Assembly: GCF_003263515.1 (NCBI RefSeq)
Contig: NZ_JYDE01000044.1
Coordinates: forward strand, 42,707-106,706
Direction of reading: 5' to 3'
Length of the DNA: 64,000 nucleotides
DNA from: Rahnella inusitata
GTDB lineage: Bacteria > Pseudomonadota > Gammaproteobacteria > Enterobacterales > Enterobacteriaceae
Both the position numbers and the translations under genes were made by a program. Of this stretch, positions 1-9,059 are shown in pieces. The notes beneath the pieces are model-generated. The model was given only the letters and a program-made list of their open reading frames with translations. It was not told the DNA's origin and made no database searches. The first letter of the stretch is position 1; every line of letters starts with the position of its first letter.

Positions 1-1338
1 TTCAACGACATTATCGAGATGGACAAAATTGAGCGCCGTAAAGTGCAGCTCGATAACCAACCGGTGGATTTCACTGAGTTCCTGTCCGATCTGGAAAACC
101 TCTCCGGTCTGCTGGTGCAGCCGAAAGGGCTGAAGTTCATCATGGAGCCCGATTTACCCTTGCCGCGCAGCATCACCACCGACGGCACGCGTTTACGCCA
201 GATCCTGTGGAACCTGATCGGTAACGCCGTGAAATTCACCCGCGAAGGCGAAATCGTGCTGAGCGTGCATTACGAAGCTAATGACATGCTGCGTTTCGTT
301 GTGCGTGATTCGGGGATGGGGATTCCGCAGGACGAGCAGGACAAAATCTTCGCCATGTATTATCAGGTGAAAGATCGCAACGGGGGCAAACCGGCGACCG
401 GCACCGGTATCGGTCTTGCCGTGTCGAAGCGTCTGGCGCAGGCGATGGGGGGCGATATCACCGTCAGCAGCGTGCCGGGGCAGGGATCAAGCTTCACCTT
501 AACCGTACGCGCGCCGACGCTGGATGCGCCGGTCGCACAGGCTGATGACGAAGAGGATATGCCGCTGCCAGCGCTGCACGTGCTGCTGGTGGAAGATATC
601 GAGCTGAATGTCGTTGTGGCCCGCTCGGTGCTGGAGAAACTCGGTAACAGCGTGGAAGTGGCAATGAACGGTCATGACGCGCTGGAGATGTTCGGTCCAC
701 AGGAATTCGATCTGGTGCTTCTGGATATCCAGCTGCCGGACATGACCGGGCTGGATATCGCCCGCAAACTGCGCACCGATTACGCCGGTCAGCATTTGCC
801 GCCGTTGATCGCGCTGACCGCCAACGTACTGAAAGACAAAAAAGAGTATCTCGACGCCGGAATGGACGATGTGCTGAGCAAGCCGCTGTCCGTTTCTGCG
901 CTGACCGCGATGATCCAGCAGTTCTGGGATCATCAGCCTGATGTTTCCCTTGTGCAGAAGGAGCCCGTAGTGATGAAAGACAGCGAAGCTTTACTCGATA
1001 CCGCCATGCTGGAGCAGTACATCGATCTGGTTGGCCCGCAGTTGATCTATCAGAGCGCAGACATGTTCGAAAAAATGATGCCGGGTTATCTCGCGGTATT
1101 GGATTCCAATATGACGGCGCGCGACCAGAAAGGGATTGCGGAAGAAGGGCATAAAATTAAAGGCGCGGCGGGTTCGGTCGGTCTCAAGCATTTGCAACAA
1201 CTGGCGCAGCAGATACAGACGCCGACGTTACCGGCATGGTGGGATAACGTGCAGGAATGGATTGATGAGCTGAAGGCTGAGTGGCGAAATGATATACAGG
1301 TATTGCGCGAATGGACGGCAAACGCTGAAAAAAAATAA
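1..1338 (+). CDS. arcB: Aerobic respiration control sensor kinase ArcB, 3' part
   Basis: Hybrid histidine kinase of the ArcAB redox two-component system in the inner membrane. The reading frame is open from base 1, so the N-terminal membrane, PAS and His-kinase dimerisation parts lie upstream of the window. 445 codons are visible, against about 778 for the E. coli protein. Seen in order: an HATPase domain (N box NLIGNAVKFT at about codon 72, G boxes DSGMGIP and GTGIGLAVSK), a receiver domain with phospho-acceptor Asp at about codon 242 in LLDIQLPDM, and a C-terminal HPt domain with its His at about codon 384 in EEGHKIKGAAGS. All three phosphorelay elements present are intact. The phosphorelay ends on ArcA, which is not in the window. 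Confidence 0.97.
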   Translation, partial: FNDIIEMDKIERRKVQLDNQPVDFTEFLSDLENLSGLLVQPKGLKFIMEPDLPLPRSITTDGTRLRQILWNLIGNAVKFTREGEIVLSVHYEANDMLRFVVRDSGMGIPQDEQDKIFAMYYQVKDRNGGKPATGTGIGLAVSKRLAQAMGGDITVSSVPGQGSSFTLTVRAPTLDAPVAQADDEEDMPLPALHVLLVEDIELNVVVARSVLEKLGNSVEVAMNGHDALEMFGPQEFDLVLLDIQLPDMTGLDIARKLRTDYAGQHLPPLIALTANVLKDKKEYLDAGMDDVLSKPLSVSALTAMIQQFWDHQPDVSLVQKEPVVMKDSEALLDTAMLEQYIDLVGPQLIYQSADMFEKMMPGYLAVLDSNMTARDQKGIAEEGHKIKGAAGSVGLKHLQQLAQQIQTPTLPAWWDNVQEWIDELKAEWRNDIQVLREWTANAEKK

Positions 1339-1357
1339 CCCCAGCCGAGGCCGGGGT
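1338..1357. terminator. Stem-loop at the arcB stop codon
   Basis: ACCCCAGC-CGAG-GCCGGGGT is a near-perfect hairpin starting in the arcB stop codon. The T-tract that would make it an intrinsic terminator is found only when read on the minus strand (the A-run at 1329-1335), so it could stop antisense transcription better than arcB transcription. Confidence 0.45.
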
Positions 1358-2205
1358 GCGCGAATACTGCGCCAACACCAGGGAAAGAGGTAACCCACGA
1401 TAGTTGTTAGGGTTTGGATTTCGCAGGTCTTGGAATTCAGCGTTAAGTCTAATACATCCTGTAGCAATCAACATAACAAATATAAGCTGAACTGTTACAA
1501 CATTCATTAAAAACTGTGATGTAGATTAGTCTTTGTCTATACAAAACATCAAGTCTTTATCGCAGGATTTTTGAGAGATTACAAATGAAGGTTGCTGATG
1601 TCTTCACAAAGGCATGCAGTTTTACTTATGTTCATGAAAATAAAGGCACTGATTTGCTGGTTTTTCCAACAGAATTTCAGTGTCGTTAATCACTACAATG
1701 ATAAACAACAGCGTGCCAAGCCACTGTAATTCATGATTTATAGGCATTCGTTGATCATATATTGATCAAAATGACCAGCAGTTTTCCGTATCCTAAGTGT
1801 AATGAAAAAATTTCACTTAGGTTGGAAAGGAAAATGCCGGGCATAAACGCAAATTCGCCCCTGAATTTTGGTTTATTTGCGTTACAGATTTGACTTAGTA
1901 GCAATAAATTTCAGAGATAAATTGATGAGAGTTCGTTCAGTTTACATAATCTAATTCATTAGATTTTCTAACCAATTTTTTTTCGATTTGTTACGAGTTA
2001 CAAACAGAGATCACACGAAAAACAAATGAGGAAAAAGGCATGGGAACCGGTTCCCATGAGGCGGAACTCATTGATGATATGGATCAAAAATATTTTTATT
2101 TATTCATTTTATGGGTAAAAATCTTAACAACATAAACAGATTGTTAGCAATTTGAGTCGTTGTTTCGCTAGCCTGAACCGGCAGCTTCTTACGGAGATTG
2201 ATTAG
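1358..2205. other. Long AT-rich intergenic region rich in palindromes
   Basis: About 850 bases without a convincing gene, markedly more AT-rich than arcB and mtgA. It holds several perfect inverted repeats: TTGATCA-5-TGATCAA at 1751-1769, CCTAAGTG-14-CACTTAGG at 1792-1821, and a 20-base palindrome at 2039-2058. A 34-codon ORF (1585-1689, ATG preceded by GAGAG) is possible but has no recognisable similarity. In E. coli the gene elbB lies here, between arcB and mtgA; no intact elbB is present. Confidence 0.6.
2039..2058. promoter_or_regulatory. Perfect 20-bp palindrome, LacI/GalR-family operator type
   Basis: CATGGGAACCGGTTCCCATG is a perfect palindrome with the central AACCGGTT core typical of LacI/GalR-family operators. 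No LacI-family regulator or sugar gene lies beside it; the next gene downstream is mtgA (biosynthetic). The regulator is unknown. Confidence 0.5.
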
Positions 2206-2238
2206 ATGGTCAGATGTGTTGTGGAAAGTGCTGAATGA
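2191..2238 (+). pseudogene. elbB: Possible decayed 3' tail of elbB
   Basis: Directly upstream of mtgA, and overlapping its ATG as ATGA, the frame at 2197-2238 reads [20 protein letters not shown]. E. coli ElbB ends I-D-K-L-V-S-R-V-L-V-L-A-E, so I, D, V, V, A and E line up and the in-frame TAG would be one change from a Lys codon. Upstream of this the similarity disappears. The match is short and could be chance; position and stop/start overlap are the main support. Confidence 0.35.
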
Positions 2239-2963
2239 ATAAATCTTCTAAAAGAGGTCTGTTACGTAAGCCACTGTTATGGCTGAAACGTGTGCTGATA
2301 TTGATACCCTGCTTATGGATAGCAGGTATCGTTATTTTTGCGTTTTTACCGGTGCCATTTTCAGCTGTTATGGTGGAAAGGCAGGTCTCGGCGTGGCTGA
2401 CCGGCGACTTTGGCTACGTCGCACATTCCGACTGGGTGTCTATGGACGAAATTGCCTCGCCGATGGCGCTGGCCGTCATGGCGGCAGAAGATCAAAAATT
2501 CCCGGAGCATTGGGGATTTGATGTGGATGCCATCCAGTCAGTGCTCGATCGTGATAAAGAGGGCGGTAAGATGCGTGGCGCATCGACTCTGTCGCAGCAA
2601 ACCGCAAAAAACCTCTTCTTGTGGGACGGGCGCAACTGGATCCGTAAAGGGCTGGAAGCCGGGCTGACCGTTGGTATTGAAACAGTCTGGACCAAGCGAC
2701 GCATCCTGACGGTTTACCTGAACATCGTGGAGTTTGGCGATGGCGTCTTCGGTGTCGAGCAGGCCGCTCAGCACTTCTTCCATAAACCCGCCAGTAAGCT
2801 GACCGCATCGCAGGCGGCATTACTGGCAGCAGTGCTGCCTAATCCGCATCTGTTTAAGGTCAACGCGCCGTCGGCGTATGTCATGCGCCGACAGCAGTGG
2901 ATCCTGCGCCAGATGAGCCAGCTCGGCGGCGAGTCTTTCCTGCGGGAACATAAACTCAACTAG
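2235..2963 (+). CDS. mtgA: Monofunctional biosynthetic peptidoglycan transglycosylase MtgA
   Basis: Glycosyltransferase family 51 enzyme that polymerises glycan strands from lipid II at the periplasmic face of the inner membrane. The 242-residue length matches the family. It has a basic N-terminus, one membrane segment at about residues 18-38, and then the GT51 domain: catalytic Glu85 in [26 protein letters not shown], and the [14 protein letters not shown] block. There is no transpeptidase domain, as expected for MtgA. A GGAAAG element precedes the ATG. In E. coli it follows elbB; here a long gap precedes it. A strong terminator follows. Confidence 0.96.
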   Translation: MNKSSKRGLLRKPLLWLKRVLILIPCLWIAGIVIFAFLPVPFSAVMVERQVSAWLTGDFGYVAHSDWVSMDEIASPMALAVMAAEDQKFPEHWGFDVDAIQSVLDRDKEGGKMRGASTLSQQTAKNLFLWDGRNWIRKGLEAGLTVGIETVWTKRRILTVYLNIVEFGDGVFGVEQAAQHFFHKPASKLTASQAALLAAVLPNPHLFKVNAPSAYVMRRQQWILRQMSQLGGESFLREHKLN

Positions 2964-2985
2964 GTTTAGCGAAGTTGAACGCATA

Positions 2986-3015
2986 AAAAAGGACAGCATG
3001 AGTGCTGTCCTTTTT
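2986..3015. terminator. Bidirectional terminator between mtgA and dolP
   Basis: AAAAAGGACAGCA, loop TGAG, then TGCTGTCCTTTTT: a 13-bp perfect stem with T-tracts on both strands between the convergent genes mtgA and dolP. Confidence 0.9.
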
Positions 3016-3044
3016 CGTTACTAAGGTTCTGACAACCGTCGGAA

Positions 3045-3620
3045 TTACTTCACATAAGTAAATGCCGTGGTGACGTGTTTCACGCCGCTAACACCTGCTG
3101 CAATACCCGCCGCAGATTTACCTTCATCTTGTGTCACCAGACCCAGCAGGAAGACTTCGCCGTTTTCGGTGGTTACTTTCACGTTAGAAGATTTCACTGA
3201 ATCACTGGTCAGCAACTGCGAGCGGACTTTGGTGGTGATCCAGGTATCTGTCGACGCGGTGCCCATGCTGACTGGCTTGCCGGTACGGATTTCGTTGTAC
3301 ACTTCGGTTGCACCCTCCACACCCACAGCAATCTGTTTGGCGCGTGCGGCCATGTCCGGTGTCGGCGCCTGACCGGTCAGCAGGACTTTGCCCTGATAGG
3401 CGGTCGCCACGATACGGGCTTCGTCTTTCAGCTGTTTATCTTTGCTGATGGCATTGGAAACACGGGCTTCCAGCGTGCTGTCGTCTACCTGAGTACCAAC
3501 GCTACGCGGGTCAGTGGTGGTTTTGGTGGCCACGCCAGCTACGCCAACAACGGCGGCGGCAACGCAACCTTGTAAAAGAAGGGCGCTAAACACTACTGCA
3601 AAGAGGGAACTTGCCTTCAT
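3045..3620 (-). CDS. dolP: Outer-membrane lipoprotein DolP (YraP), dual BON domain
   Basis: Division- and outer-membrane stress-associated lipoprotein that binds anionic phospholipids and helps keep the outer-membrane barrier intact. The 191 residues start with a signal peptide ending in the lipobox LLQGC (Cys19), followed by two BON domains (about residues 45-115 and 125-190) with typical GxVxLxG elements (GKVLLTGQ, GEVFLLGLV). It is the last gene of the diaA-dolP pair, 9 bp after diaA. In E. coli the gene belongs to the sigma-E regulon; no promoter motif was identified here. Confidence 0.95.
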   Translation of the reverse strand: MKASSLFAVVFSALLLQGCVAAAVVGVAGVATKTTTDPRSVGTQVDDSTLEARVSNAISKDKQLKDEARIVATAYQGKVLLTGQAPTPDMAARAKQIAVGVEGATEVYNEIRTGKPVSMGTASTDTWITTKVRSQLLTSDSVKSSNVKVTTENGEVFLLGLVTQDEGKSAAGIAAGVSGVKHVTTAFTYVK

Positions 3621-3629
3621 TGGATCTCC

Positions 3630-4220
3630 TTAATCGTCCTGGTGAGGGAACAGCGTGCTATCAATCAGGTCACAGAGGCAATTCACTGTGAGCATATGCA
3701 TTTCCTGAATACGGGCGCTGCGATGGGATGGGATGCGGATCTCAACGTCATGAGGCCCCAGTAAACCCGCCAGCTCGCCGCCGTCATAACCCGTCAGTGC
3801 CACAATCGTCATATCACGGGTTACCGCTGCTTCAACGGCTTTAACAATATCACGGCTGTTGCCGCGCGTAGATATCGCCAACAGGACGTCGCCCGCTTGT
3901 CCCAGCGCCCGCACCTGTTTGGCGTAGATTTCGTCATGCAGCCGGTCATTCGCGATGGCGGTCAGCACAATGTTATCTGCACAGAGTGAGATTGCAGGAA
4001 GGCTCGGACGTTCAGTTTCAAAACGATTAATCAGACTGGCGGAAAAATGCTGAGCATTGGCCGCAGAAGTGCCGTTACCGCAGCACAGAATTTTATTGCC
4101 GTTGAGCAGCGATTGCACCAGCGTCATCGCGGCGCGGGAAATCGCGTCAGGCAAGGCTTCTGCCGCTGCAATCTGGGTTTGGATACTTTCGGTAAAGCAG
4201 ACTTTGATTCTATCCAGCAC
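3630..4220 (-). CDS. diaA: DnaA initiator-associating protein DiaA
   Basis: SIS-domain protein that binds DnaA as a tetramer and promotes timely initiation at oriC. The 196 residues are nearly identical to E. coli DiaA, including the SIS phosphosugar-binding-like loop [14 protein letters not shown] and the segment STRGNSRDI. Length and both ends agree with the E. coli protein, so the ATG at 4220 is taken as the start. It lies between yraN (31 bp upstream) and dolP on the same strand. Confidence 0.96.
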   Translation of the reverse strand: MLDRIKVCFTESIQTQIAAAEALPDAISRAAMTLVQSLLNGNKILCCGNGTSAANAQHFSASLINRFETERPSLPAISLCADNIVLTAIANDRLHDEIYAKQVRALGQAGDVLLAISTRGNSRDIVKAVEAAVTRDMTIVALTGYDGGELAGLLGPHDVEIRIPSHRSARIQEMHMLTVNCLCDLIDSTLFPHQDD

Positions 4221-4250
4221 GGGTTTTCGTCCAGTCAGTCGTCATAATAT

Positions 4251-4625
4251 TTATTCCGCATTGAAGGCATCACGCAGCCATTCTATCTGGCTGCCGGTGA
4301 TGGCAAAAACATCAAAACGGCAAGATGATGTGTCAAAGCTTGCGTGACGTGCGGCAAGCCAGAAAGATGCAGCGCGGAGTAAACGCTGCTGTTTTTGACG
4401 CGTTACGCTTTCCGCCGCGCCGCCAAAGTTCGCATTGCGCCGGTAGCGAACTTCAACAAACACCCAGGTCTGCTGGTCGCGCATGATCAGGTCAATCTCT
4501 CCCGTGCGGCATGCCACATTGGCCGCCACAAAGGTTAACCCTTCGCGCTCAAGATAGCGTCGTGCGAAAGCTTCATACTGATCCCCACACGATCTTGCGC
4601 GCAACTTTGACACATTTCCAAACAT
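4251..4625 (-). CDS. yraN: YraN, UPF0102 endonuclease-fold protein
   Basis: 124-residue UPF0102 protein with a restriction-endonuclease-like fold: the conserved [21 protein letters not shown] block (about residues 42-62) carries the E-x-D and VEVR acidic/basic residues of the PD-(D/E)XK core. Its cellular role is not established; its position in the lpoA-yraN-diaA-dolP run is conserved in enterobacteria. It begins 77 bp after the lpoA stop and is probably cotranscribed. Confidence 0.93.
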   Translation of the reverse strand: MFGNVSKLRARSCGDQYEAFARRYLEREGLTFVAANVACRTGEIDLIMRDQQTWVFVEVRYRRNANFGGAAESVTRQKQQRLLRAASFWLAARHASFDTSSCRFDVFAITGSQIEWLRDAFNAE

Positions 4626-4702
4626 CAGTACGTCCTTGTACCTGTAAAATTCTGAATTCCCTTCGCGCTCGGGCTGTTTCAGTTATCTCTTAGAATCGAG
4701 TC

Positions 4703-6727
4703 TTAAGAGGAAACGGGCACCAGCGAGCCTTGGCGGTATTGCAGCCACGGCAGTTTACGATGGATCACGCAGTTAGGGTTGGCGCTCAGATCTCCTGTGC
4801 TGCCAGACACTTCAAAGCCTGGCAACGTGCGCATTTGGGAGAAGTGATTGGCCAGACTCCAGGCATCAATCCCCATTGCGTAGAGACGCACCAGCGAGTA
4901 ATCGTTGCCGAATTTTGCGGTGGCCTGCTGCATCAGCGCCGGGTTAGAACCTGCCAGCAAGGGAATATCGCTAAACTGCACGCCTTCCATTTCCAGTCGG
5001 TAATCCGGACCTGCACCGGCCTGATAGCTGCGGGAGCTGGCATACACGGACGGACGCGAACGGCCACTACCGCTCATGTCGAGCATCGGTTTGATCAGCG
5101 TCAGTTCGTTTTGCGTGGCGACAACGTAGACAGAATCCACTGCACCGCCTGAGCTGCCCTGAACAATCTGAGCGTCAGTCGGCGGTGCCGGAATGGTGAT
5201 TCCGCCGATGGTCACACCCTGCGCCTGCGCAGGTGCGGCGGCATCACTGGCCATGACCGGCGTACCGGTCAGGCGAATGCCGCTGCCGATTGAGGAGCGT
5301 AATTCACCCGCAGAACCGAGACCTTGTTTCAGGACGGTCTGACCACCCAGCTTCTGCCATTCATTAGCAAATGCCTGTGCGATTCGATCGCCAAAGTTGC
5401 CACGCGGAACCAGCAGTAACGGCATACGTTTTTGCTGCGACCACATATGGCGTGCGGCATCCTGTGCCTCGTCTTCCGGCGAGAGCGCAAAGTAACAGAT
5501 ATTCGGGGCGTTTTTCTCAGTTTCTGGCTGATTGAGCGCTAAAACGTTCAACGGGGTTTGATCAGAAGACAGCTCGTTCACCTGATCTTTCAGCAACGGA
5601 CCGACGACAAGCGTTGCGCCATCTTGCTGAGCCTGCGTCAGCAACGCGCTGAGCGGCTGGCCATTGGTGTCGTAGATTTTGACCTGTGCATTGCTGCTGG
5701 CAACCGGTGCGGTGGCAGGAGCAGACGTTTGCGGCTGTTCTGTCGGCGTCGCTGTACTTGCGCTCGCATCCGGCGCAGAGGTGCTGACTGCGGCATCAGG
5801 ATCCGTGGCGGGCTGAGCCTGCGCATTTTGGTCTACCGACGCATTTTGTGGTGCAGGTTGTGAAACCTGGCCGGTCATCGCGGCATTAAAGCCCTGCTGG
5901 ATGGCATTACCGTACACCTGCGCCGGGCCACTCATCGGCAGGAATAGCGCAATTTTACCGGTGGAAGCCTGCTGGAATGTCAGCACATTATTAAGCTGCA
6001 CTGGCAGGTTTTTGGCTGCCGGATTGACCGGATAACGGCGCTGCCAGTCTTTGATACCGGCTTTCAGCAGATCAGGATCCTGCTTATTGCTTTGCCAGAC
6101 GCTGAGTAAATCCAGCCATCCCTGCAACGTATTTTCGTCTGCATTGATAACAATGCTGGAGGCATCCTGCGCAGAAAGCTGGGTCAGCGACATCCAGGTA
6201 CGGTCGATATTGTCCTGATGCGGCTGGCCCTGCAACAGCGGCTCCTGCGCGATATAGGCACGGATCACGCCGAGGCTGGTGCGGCCCTGACTGGCGTCGA
6301 TTTGCGCCTGATAGTATCGCGCCTTCTGATCGTTGGTCAGCGAGGTCGGGTCGATGGTGCTTAACGTGGTGGCTGCTGGCGCGAAATCTTTGAGGGCGAG
6401 CTGGACTTCGGCCGTCGTCAGTTTTTGTTCCAGCTGTTGCTCGGCACTCAGTTGCTGGGTCATCGCGTTCAACTGGTTATAGGCTTGCGGAGCTTTGCCT
6501 TCGCGCACAAGGGCACGCACTGCAAGCAATTGCCAGTCAGCCTTGTTATCATCACCGCTTTGCTGTGCCTGTTGCAGATAATAGTCAGAGCTGCCGGACG
6601 CTGCACCCTGGACACTTTCAGTCGGTGCCTGTGGCGACTGACCGCTACAGCTGGCGAGCAGCATCGCTACGATAATGGCAGGGAGCAAACGTCCCGAACG
6701 GGTACGAAAAGTCATTGAGGAAGGCAT
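4703..6727 (-). CDS. lpoA: Penicillin-binding protein activator LpoA
   Basis: Outer-membrane lipoprotein that reaches through the periplasm and activates the transpeptidase of PBP1A. The 674 residues have a lipoprotein signal with lipobox LLASC (Cys at about 27), a TPR-like helical N-terminal domain (to about 250), and a C-terminal periplasmic-binding-protein-like domain starting near FLPMSGPAQVYG. The C-domain is split by a low-complexity Ala/Thr/Pro/Gln insert (about residues 290-345). Two ATG codons, at 6727 and 6715, could start it; either gives a functional signal peptide. It is divergent from rsmI with a 62-bp gap, as in E. coli. Confidence 0.95.
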   Translation of the reverse strand: MPSSMTFRTRSGRLLPAIIVAMLLASCSGQSPQAPTESVQGAASGSSDYYLQQAQQSGDDNKADWQLLAVRALVREGKAPQAYNQLNAMTQQLSAEQQLEQKLTTAEVQLALKDFAPAATTLSTIDPTSLTNDQKARYYQAQIDASQGRTSLGVIRAYIAQEPLLQGQPHQDNIDRTWMSLTQLSAQDASSIVINADENTLQGWLDLLSVWQSNKQDPDLLKAGIKDWQRRYPVNPAAKNLPVQLNNVLTFQQASTGKIALFLPMSGPAQVYGNAIQQGFNAAMTGQVSQPAPQNASVDQNAQAQPATDPDAAVSTSAPDASASTATPTEQPQTSAPATAPVASSNAQVKIYDTNGQPLSALLTQAQQDGATLVVGPLLKDQVNELSSDQTPLNVLALNQPETEKNAPNICYFALSPEDEAQDAARHMWSQQKRMPLLLVPRGNFGDRIAQAFANEWQKLGGQTVLKQGLGSAGELRSSIGSGIRLTGTPVMASDAAAPAQAQGVTIGGITIPAPPTDAQIVQGSSGGAVDSVYVVATQNELTLIKPMLDMSGSGRSRPSVYASSRSYQAGAGPDYRLEMEGVQFSDIPLLAGSNPALMQQATAKFGNDYSLVRLYAMGIDAWSLANHFSQMRTLPGFEVSGSTGDLSANPNCVIHRKLPWLQYRQGSLVPVSS

Positions 6728-6789
6728 TCAGTTTCCAGTGATGTTTTTTTCAAGATGCTCAATATTAAATCGGCAATCCGGATGAAACA

Positions 6790-7659
6790 ATGAATCAACA
6801 CGATCAAGCAGATATTTCTGCATCAACGCTGTACATCGTACCCACGCCAATCGGCAATTTAGGGGATATAACCCAACGTGCATTGGCCGTGCTGAGCAGC
6901 GTGGATTTGATTGCGGCGGAGGATACCCGCCATACCGGATTATTGCTTCACCATTTTGGTATTAGCGCCAAAATGTATCCGCTTCATGACCACAATGAAC
7001 AGCAAAAAGCCGAGCATTTATTATCGAAACTTCAGGAAGGTCAAAGCATTGCGCTGGTTTCTGATGCCGGGACGCCGCTGATTAATGACCCCGGCTACCA
7101 TCTGGTACGTCGCTGTCGTGAAGCCGGTGTGCGCGTGGTGCCCTTGCCGGGTGCCTGTGCGGCGATCGCCGCGTTATCCGCCGCCGGTTTGCCTTCCGAT
7201 CGCTTCTGTTATGAAGGTTTTCTGCCTGCGAAAACAAAATCGCGAAAAGATACCCTTCAGGCGCTGATTGAAGAGCCACGGACGCTTATCTTCTACGAAT
7301 CCACCCATCGTCTGCTCGACAGTCTGCAGGATATGGTGGAAGTTTGGGGGCCGGATCGCTACGTGGTTCTTGCCCGTGAGCTGACCAAAACCTGGGAAAA
7401 TATTCGTGGCGACGGCGTCGGTGCATTACTGGCCTGGGTGCTGGAAGATGAAACCCGCAAGCGCGGTGAAATGGTACTGATCGTCGAAGGCCATAAAGCC
7501 GATACCGAGGCGTTACCGGCAGAAGCTTTGCGCACGCTGGCGCTGCTGCAAAAAGAACTTCCGTTGAAAAAAGCCGCCGCGTTGGCCGCCGAAATCCACG
7601 GTGTGAAAAAGAATGCGTTGTATAAATACGCGCTTGATGAGCAAGAGGGTGACAAATAG
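6790..7659 (+). CDS. rsmI: 16S rRNA (cytidine-1402-2'-O) methyltransferase RsmI
   Basis: SAM-dependent tetrapyrrole-methylase-fold enzyme that 2'-O-methylates C1402 in the ribosomal P site. The 289 residues show the family signatures: [15 protein letters not shown] near the N-terminus, [25 protein letters not shown] and the [18 protein letters not shown] loop. The length fits the family. It is divergent from lpoA and directly upstream of rnpB on the same strand. Confidence 0.97.
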   Translation: MNQHDQADISASTLYIVPTPIGNLGDITQRALAVLSSVDLIAAEDTRHTGLLLHHFGISAKMYPLHDHNEQQKAEHLLSKLQEGQSIALVSDAGTPLINDPGYHLVRRCREAGVRVVPLPGACAAIAALSAAGLPSDRFCYEGFLPAKTKSRKDTLQALIEEPRTLIFYESTHRLLDSLQDMVEVWGPDRYVVLARELTKTWENIRGDGVGALLAWVLEDETRKRGEMVLIVEGHKADTEALPAEALRTLALLQKELPLKKAAALAAEIHGVKKNALYKYALDEQEGDK

Positions 7660-7684
7660 GGCGTAATACCCTATCATCCGCCGC

Positions 7685-8062
<378 letters not shown>

Positions 8063-8069
8063 GTCAAAA

Positions 8070-8103
8070 GAAAGCCCGCGTAGCGTTTGCTACGCGGGCT
8101 TTC
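8070..8103 (+). terminator. rnpB terminator
   Basis: A 15-bp perfect stem (GAAAGCCCGCGTAGC, loop GTTT, GCTACGCGGGCTTTC) followed by CGCCTTTTT, immediately downstream of rnpB. Confidence 0.92.
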
Positions 8104-8244
8104 GCCTTTTTCCCGTCATCATTATTCCAGCCGCAGATGCGTTGGCTGCATTGACTCACCCTAATCACTTACCAAAGTAAGCTCATCGGGATCCGCTCAT
8201 TCATCGCCTTCCTGCACCCGAATGATGTAGGGGCTTCCAAACCG
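8104..8244. repeat. Intergenic palindromic element, possible dispersed repeat
   Basis: The spacer between the rnpB terminator and yhaK has no ORF. Its core CACTTACCAAAGTAAGCTC (8166-8183) folds as CTTAC-CAAA-GTAAG, flanked by CACCC and CGGGAT arms. It resembles intergenic palindromes seen in many copies in Serratia/Yersinia-type genomes, recalled from general knowledge. No second copy was noticed in this window. Confidence 0.3.
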
Positions 8245-8949
8245 CTACACCGGCAAATCGATCAGCAATGCCCGCAGCGCGGTGCTGGCGGAGACGGTCA
8301 GGCTATTTTCCTGATGAATGAATGCTCCATCGCCGCAGGCCAGTTTTTGGCATTCGCGGCTGGCTGAGCCCTGCGCATCCACCTGTCCGTGAATTGACTG
8401 CAAATACGCACGCGGTCCGCGGATCGGAATCGAGATATGTTCGCCCGCCGCTAAATCCAGATGATGGATCCACACGCTTTGCCGCAGTTGCAGGCTGCCC
8501 GCTTCGCCATCCGGAGAAGCCAGCAGAAAACTTTTCGTATTTGGCAGCGCCATTTTTTGCGTCACCGGATTTTCATGCTCCGGGCAGGCATCAAGCCACA
8601 ACTGCATGCGCGTCAGCGGCTGTTTCTCGCTGGTGTTCAGTTCGCTATAGCTGACATTGGCCTGCGTCGAGAGCAACGCGGCTTCACCGGCTTTCACCCG
8701 CACACTGTGCCCTTCGCTGTCGCGGTACTCTGCTTCACCCTGCAAGACCAGATTCAGCACGTCCACGCGCGGATAGGTTCGCGGCTGAAAACTGGCGCCT
8801 GGCGCCAGCACTTCCTGATTCAGCACACGCAGTGAGGCGTAGCCCATCAGTTTAGGATCGAAGTAGTGACCAAAGGAAAATGTGTAGCGGGCTTGCAGCC
8901 AGCCAAAATCAGCGGTGCCGCACTCTTTTGCCGTTCTGCTGGTAATCAT
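8245..8949 (-). CDS. yhaK: YhaK, pirin-family bicupin protein
   Basis: Cytosolic pirin-like bicupin; E. coli YhaK is proposed to act as a redox-sensitive marker and has no firmly assigned reaction. The protein matches YhaK throughout, including the N-terminal cupin block FGHYFDPKLMGYASLRVLNQE and the C-terminal RGPRAYLQSIHGQ. The longer frame begins at 8976, but the ATG at 8949 (MITSRTAKECG) matches the E. coli N-terminus and has TGAGGCGA before it, giving 234 residues. It is divergent from its usual neighbour yhaJ. Confidence 0.93.
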   Translation of the reverse strand: MITSRTAKECGTADFGWLQARYTFSFGHYFDPKLMGYASLRVLNQEVLAPGASFQPRTYPRVDVLNLVLQGEAEYRDSEGHSVRVKAGEAALLSTQANVSYSELNTSEKQPLTRMQLWLDACPEHENPVTQKMALPNTKSFLLASPDGEAGSLQLRQSVWIHHLDLAAGEHISIPIRGPRAYLQSIHGQVDAQGSASRECQKLACGDGAFIHQENSLTVSASTALRALLIDLPV

Positions 8950-9059
8950 GGCGGTCGCCTCAGTTAAAAATTTCAATGGATAAATGGTAAGCGTCTGGAC
9001 GTGTGATTGTTAGCCAGTTAATCTGGTCGCTATATTCAAATTTCCTGAAAGAGAAAAGA

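Noticed and set aside
1751..1769. Possible FNR site (TTGATCA...TGATCAA)
   Set aside because: Half-site spacing does not fit TTGAT-N4-ATCAA; kept only as a palindrome in the gap description.
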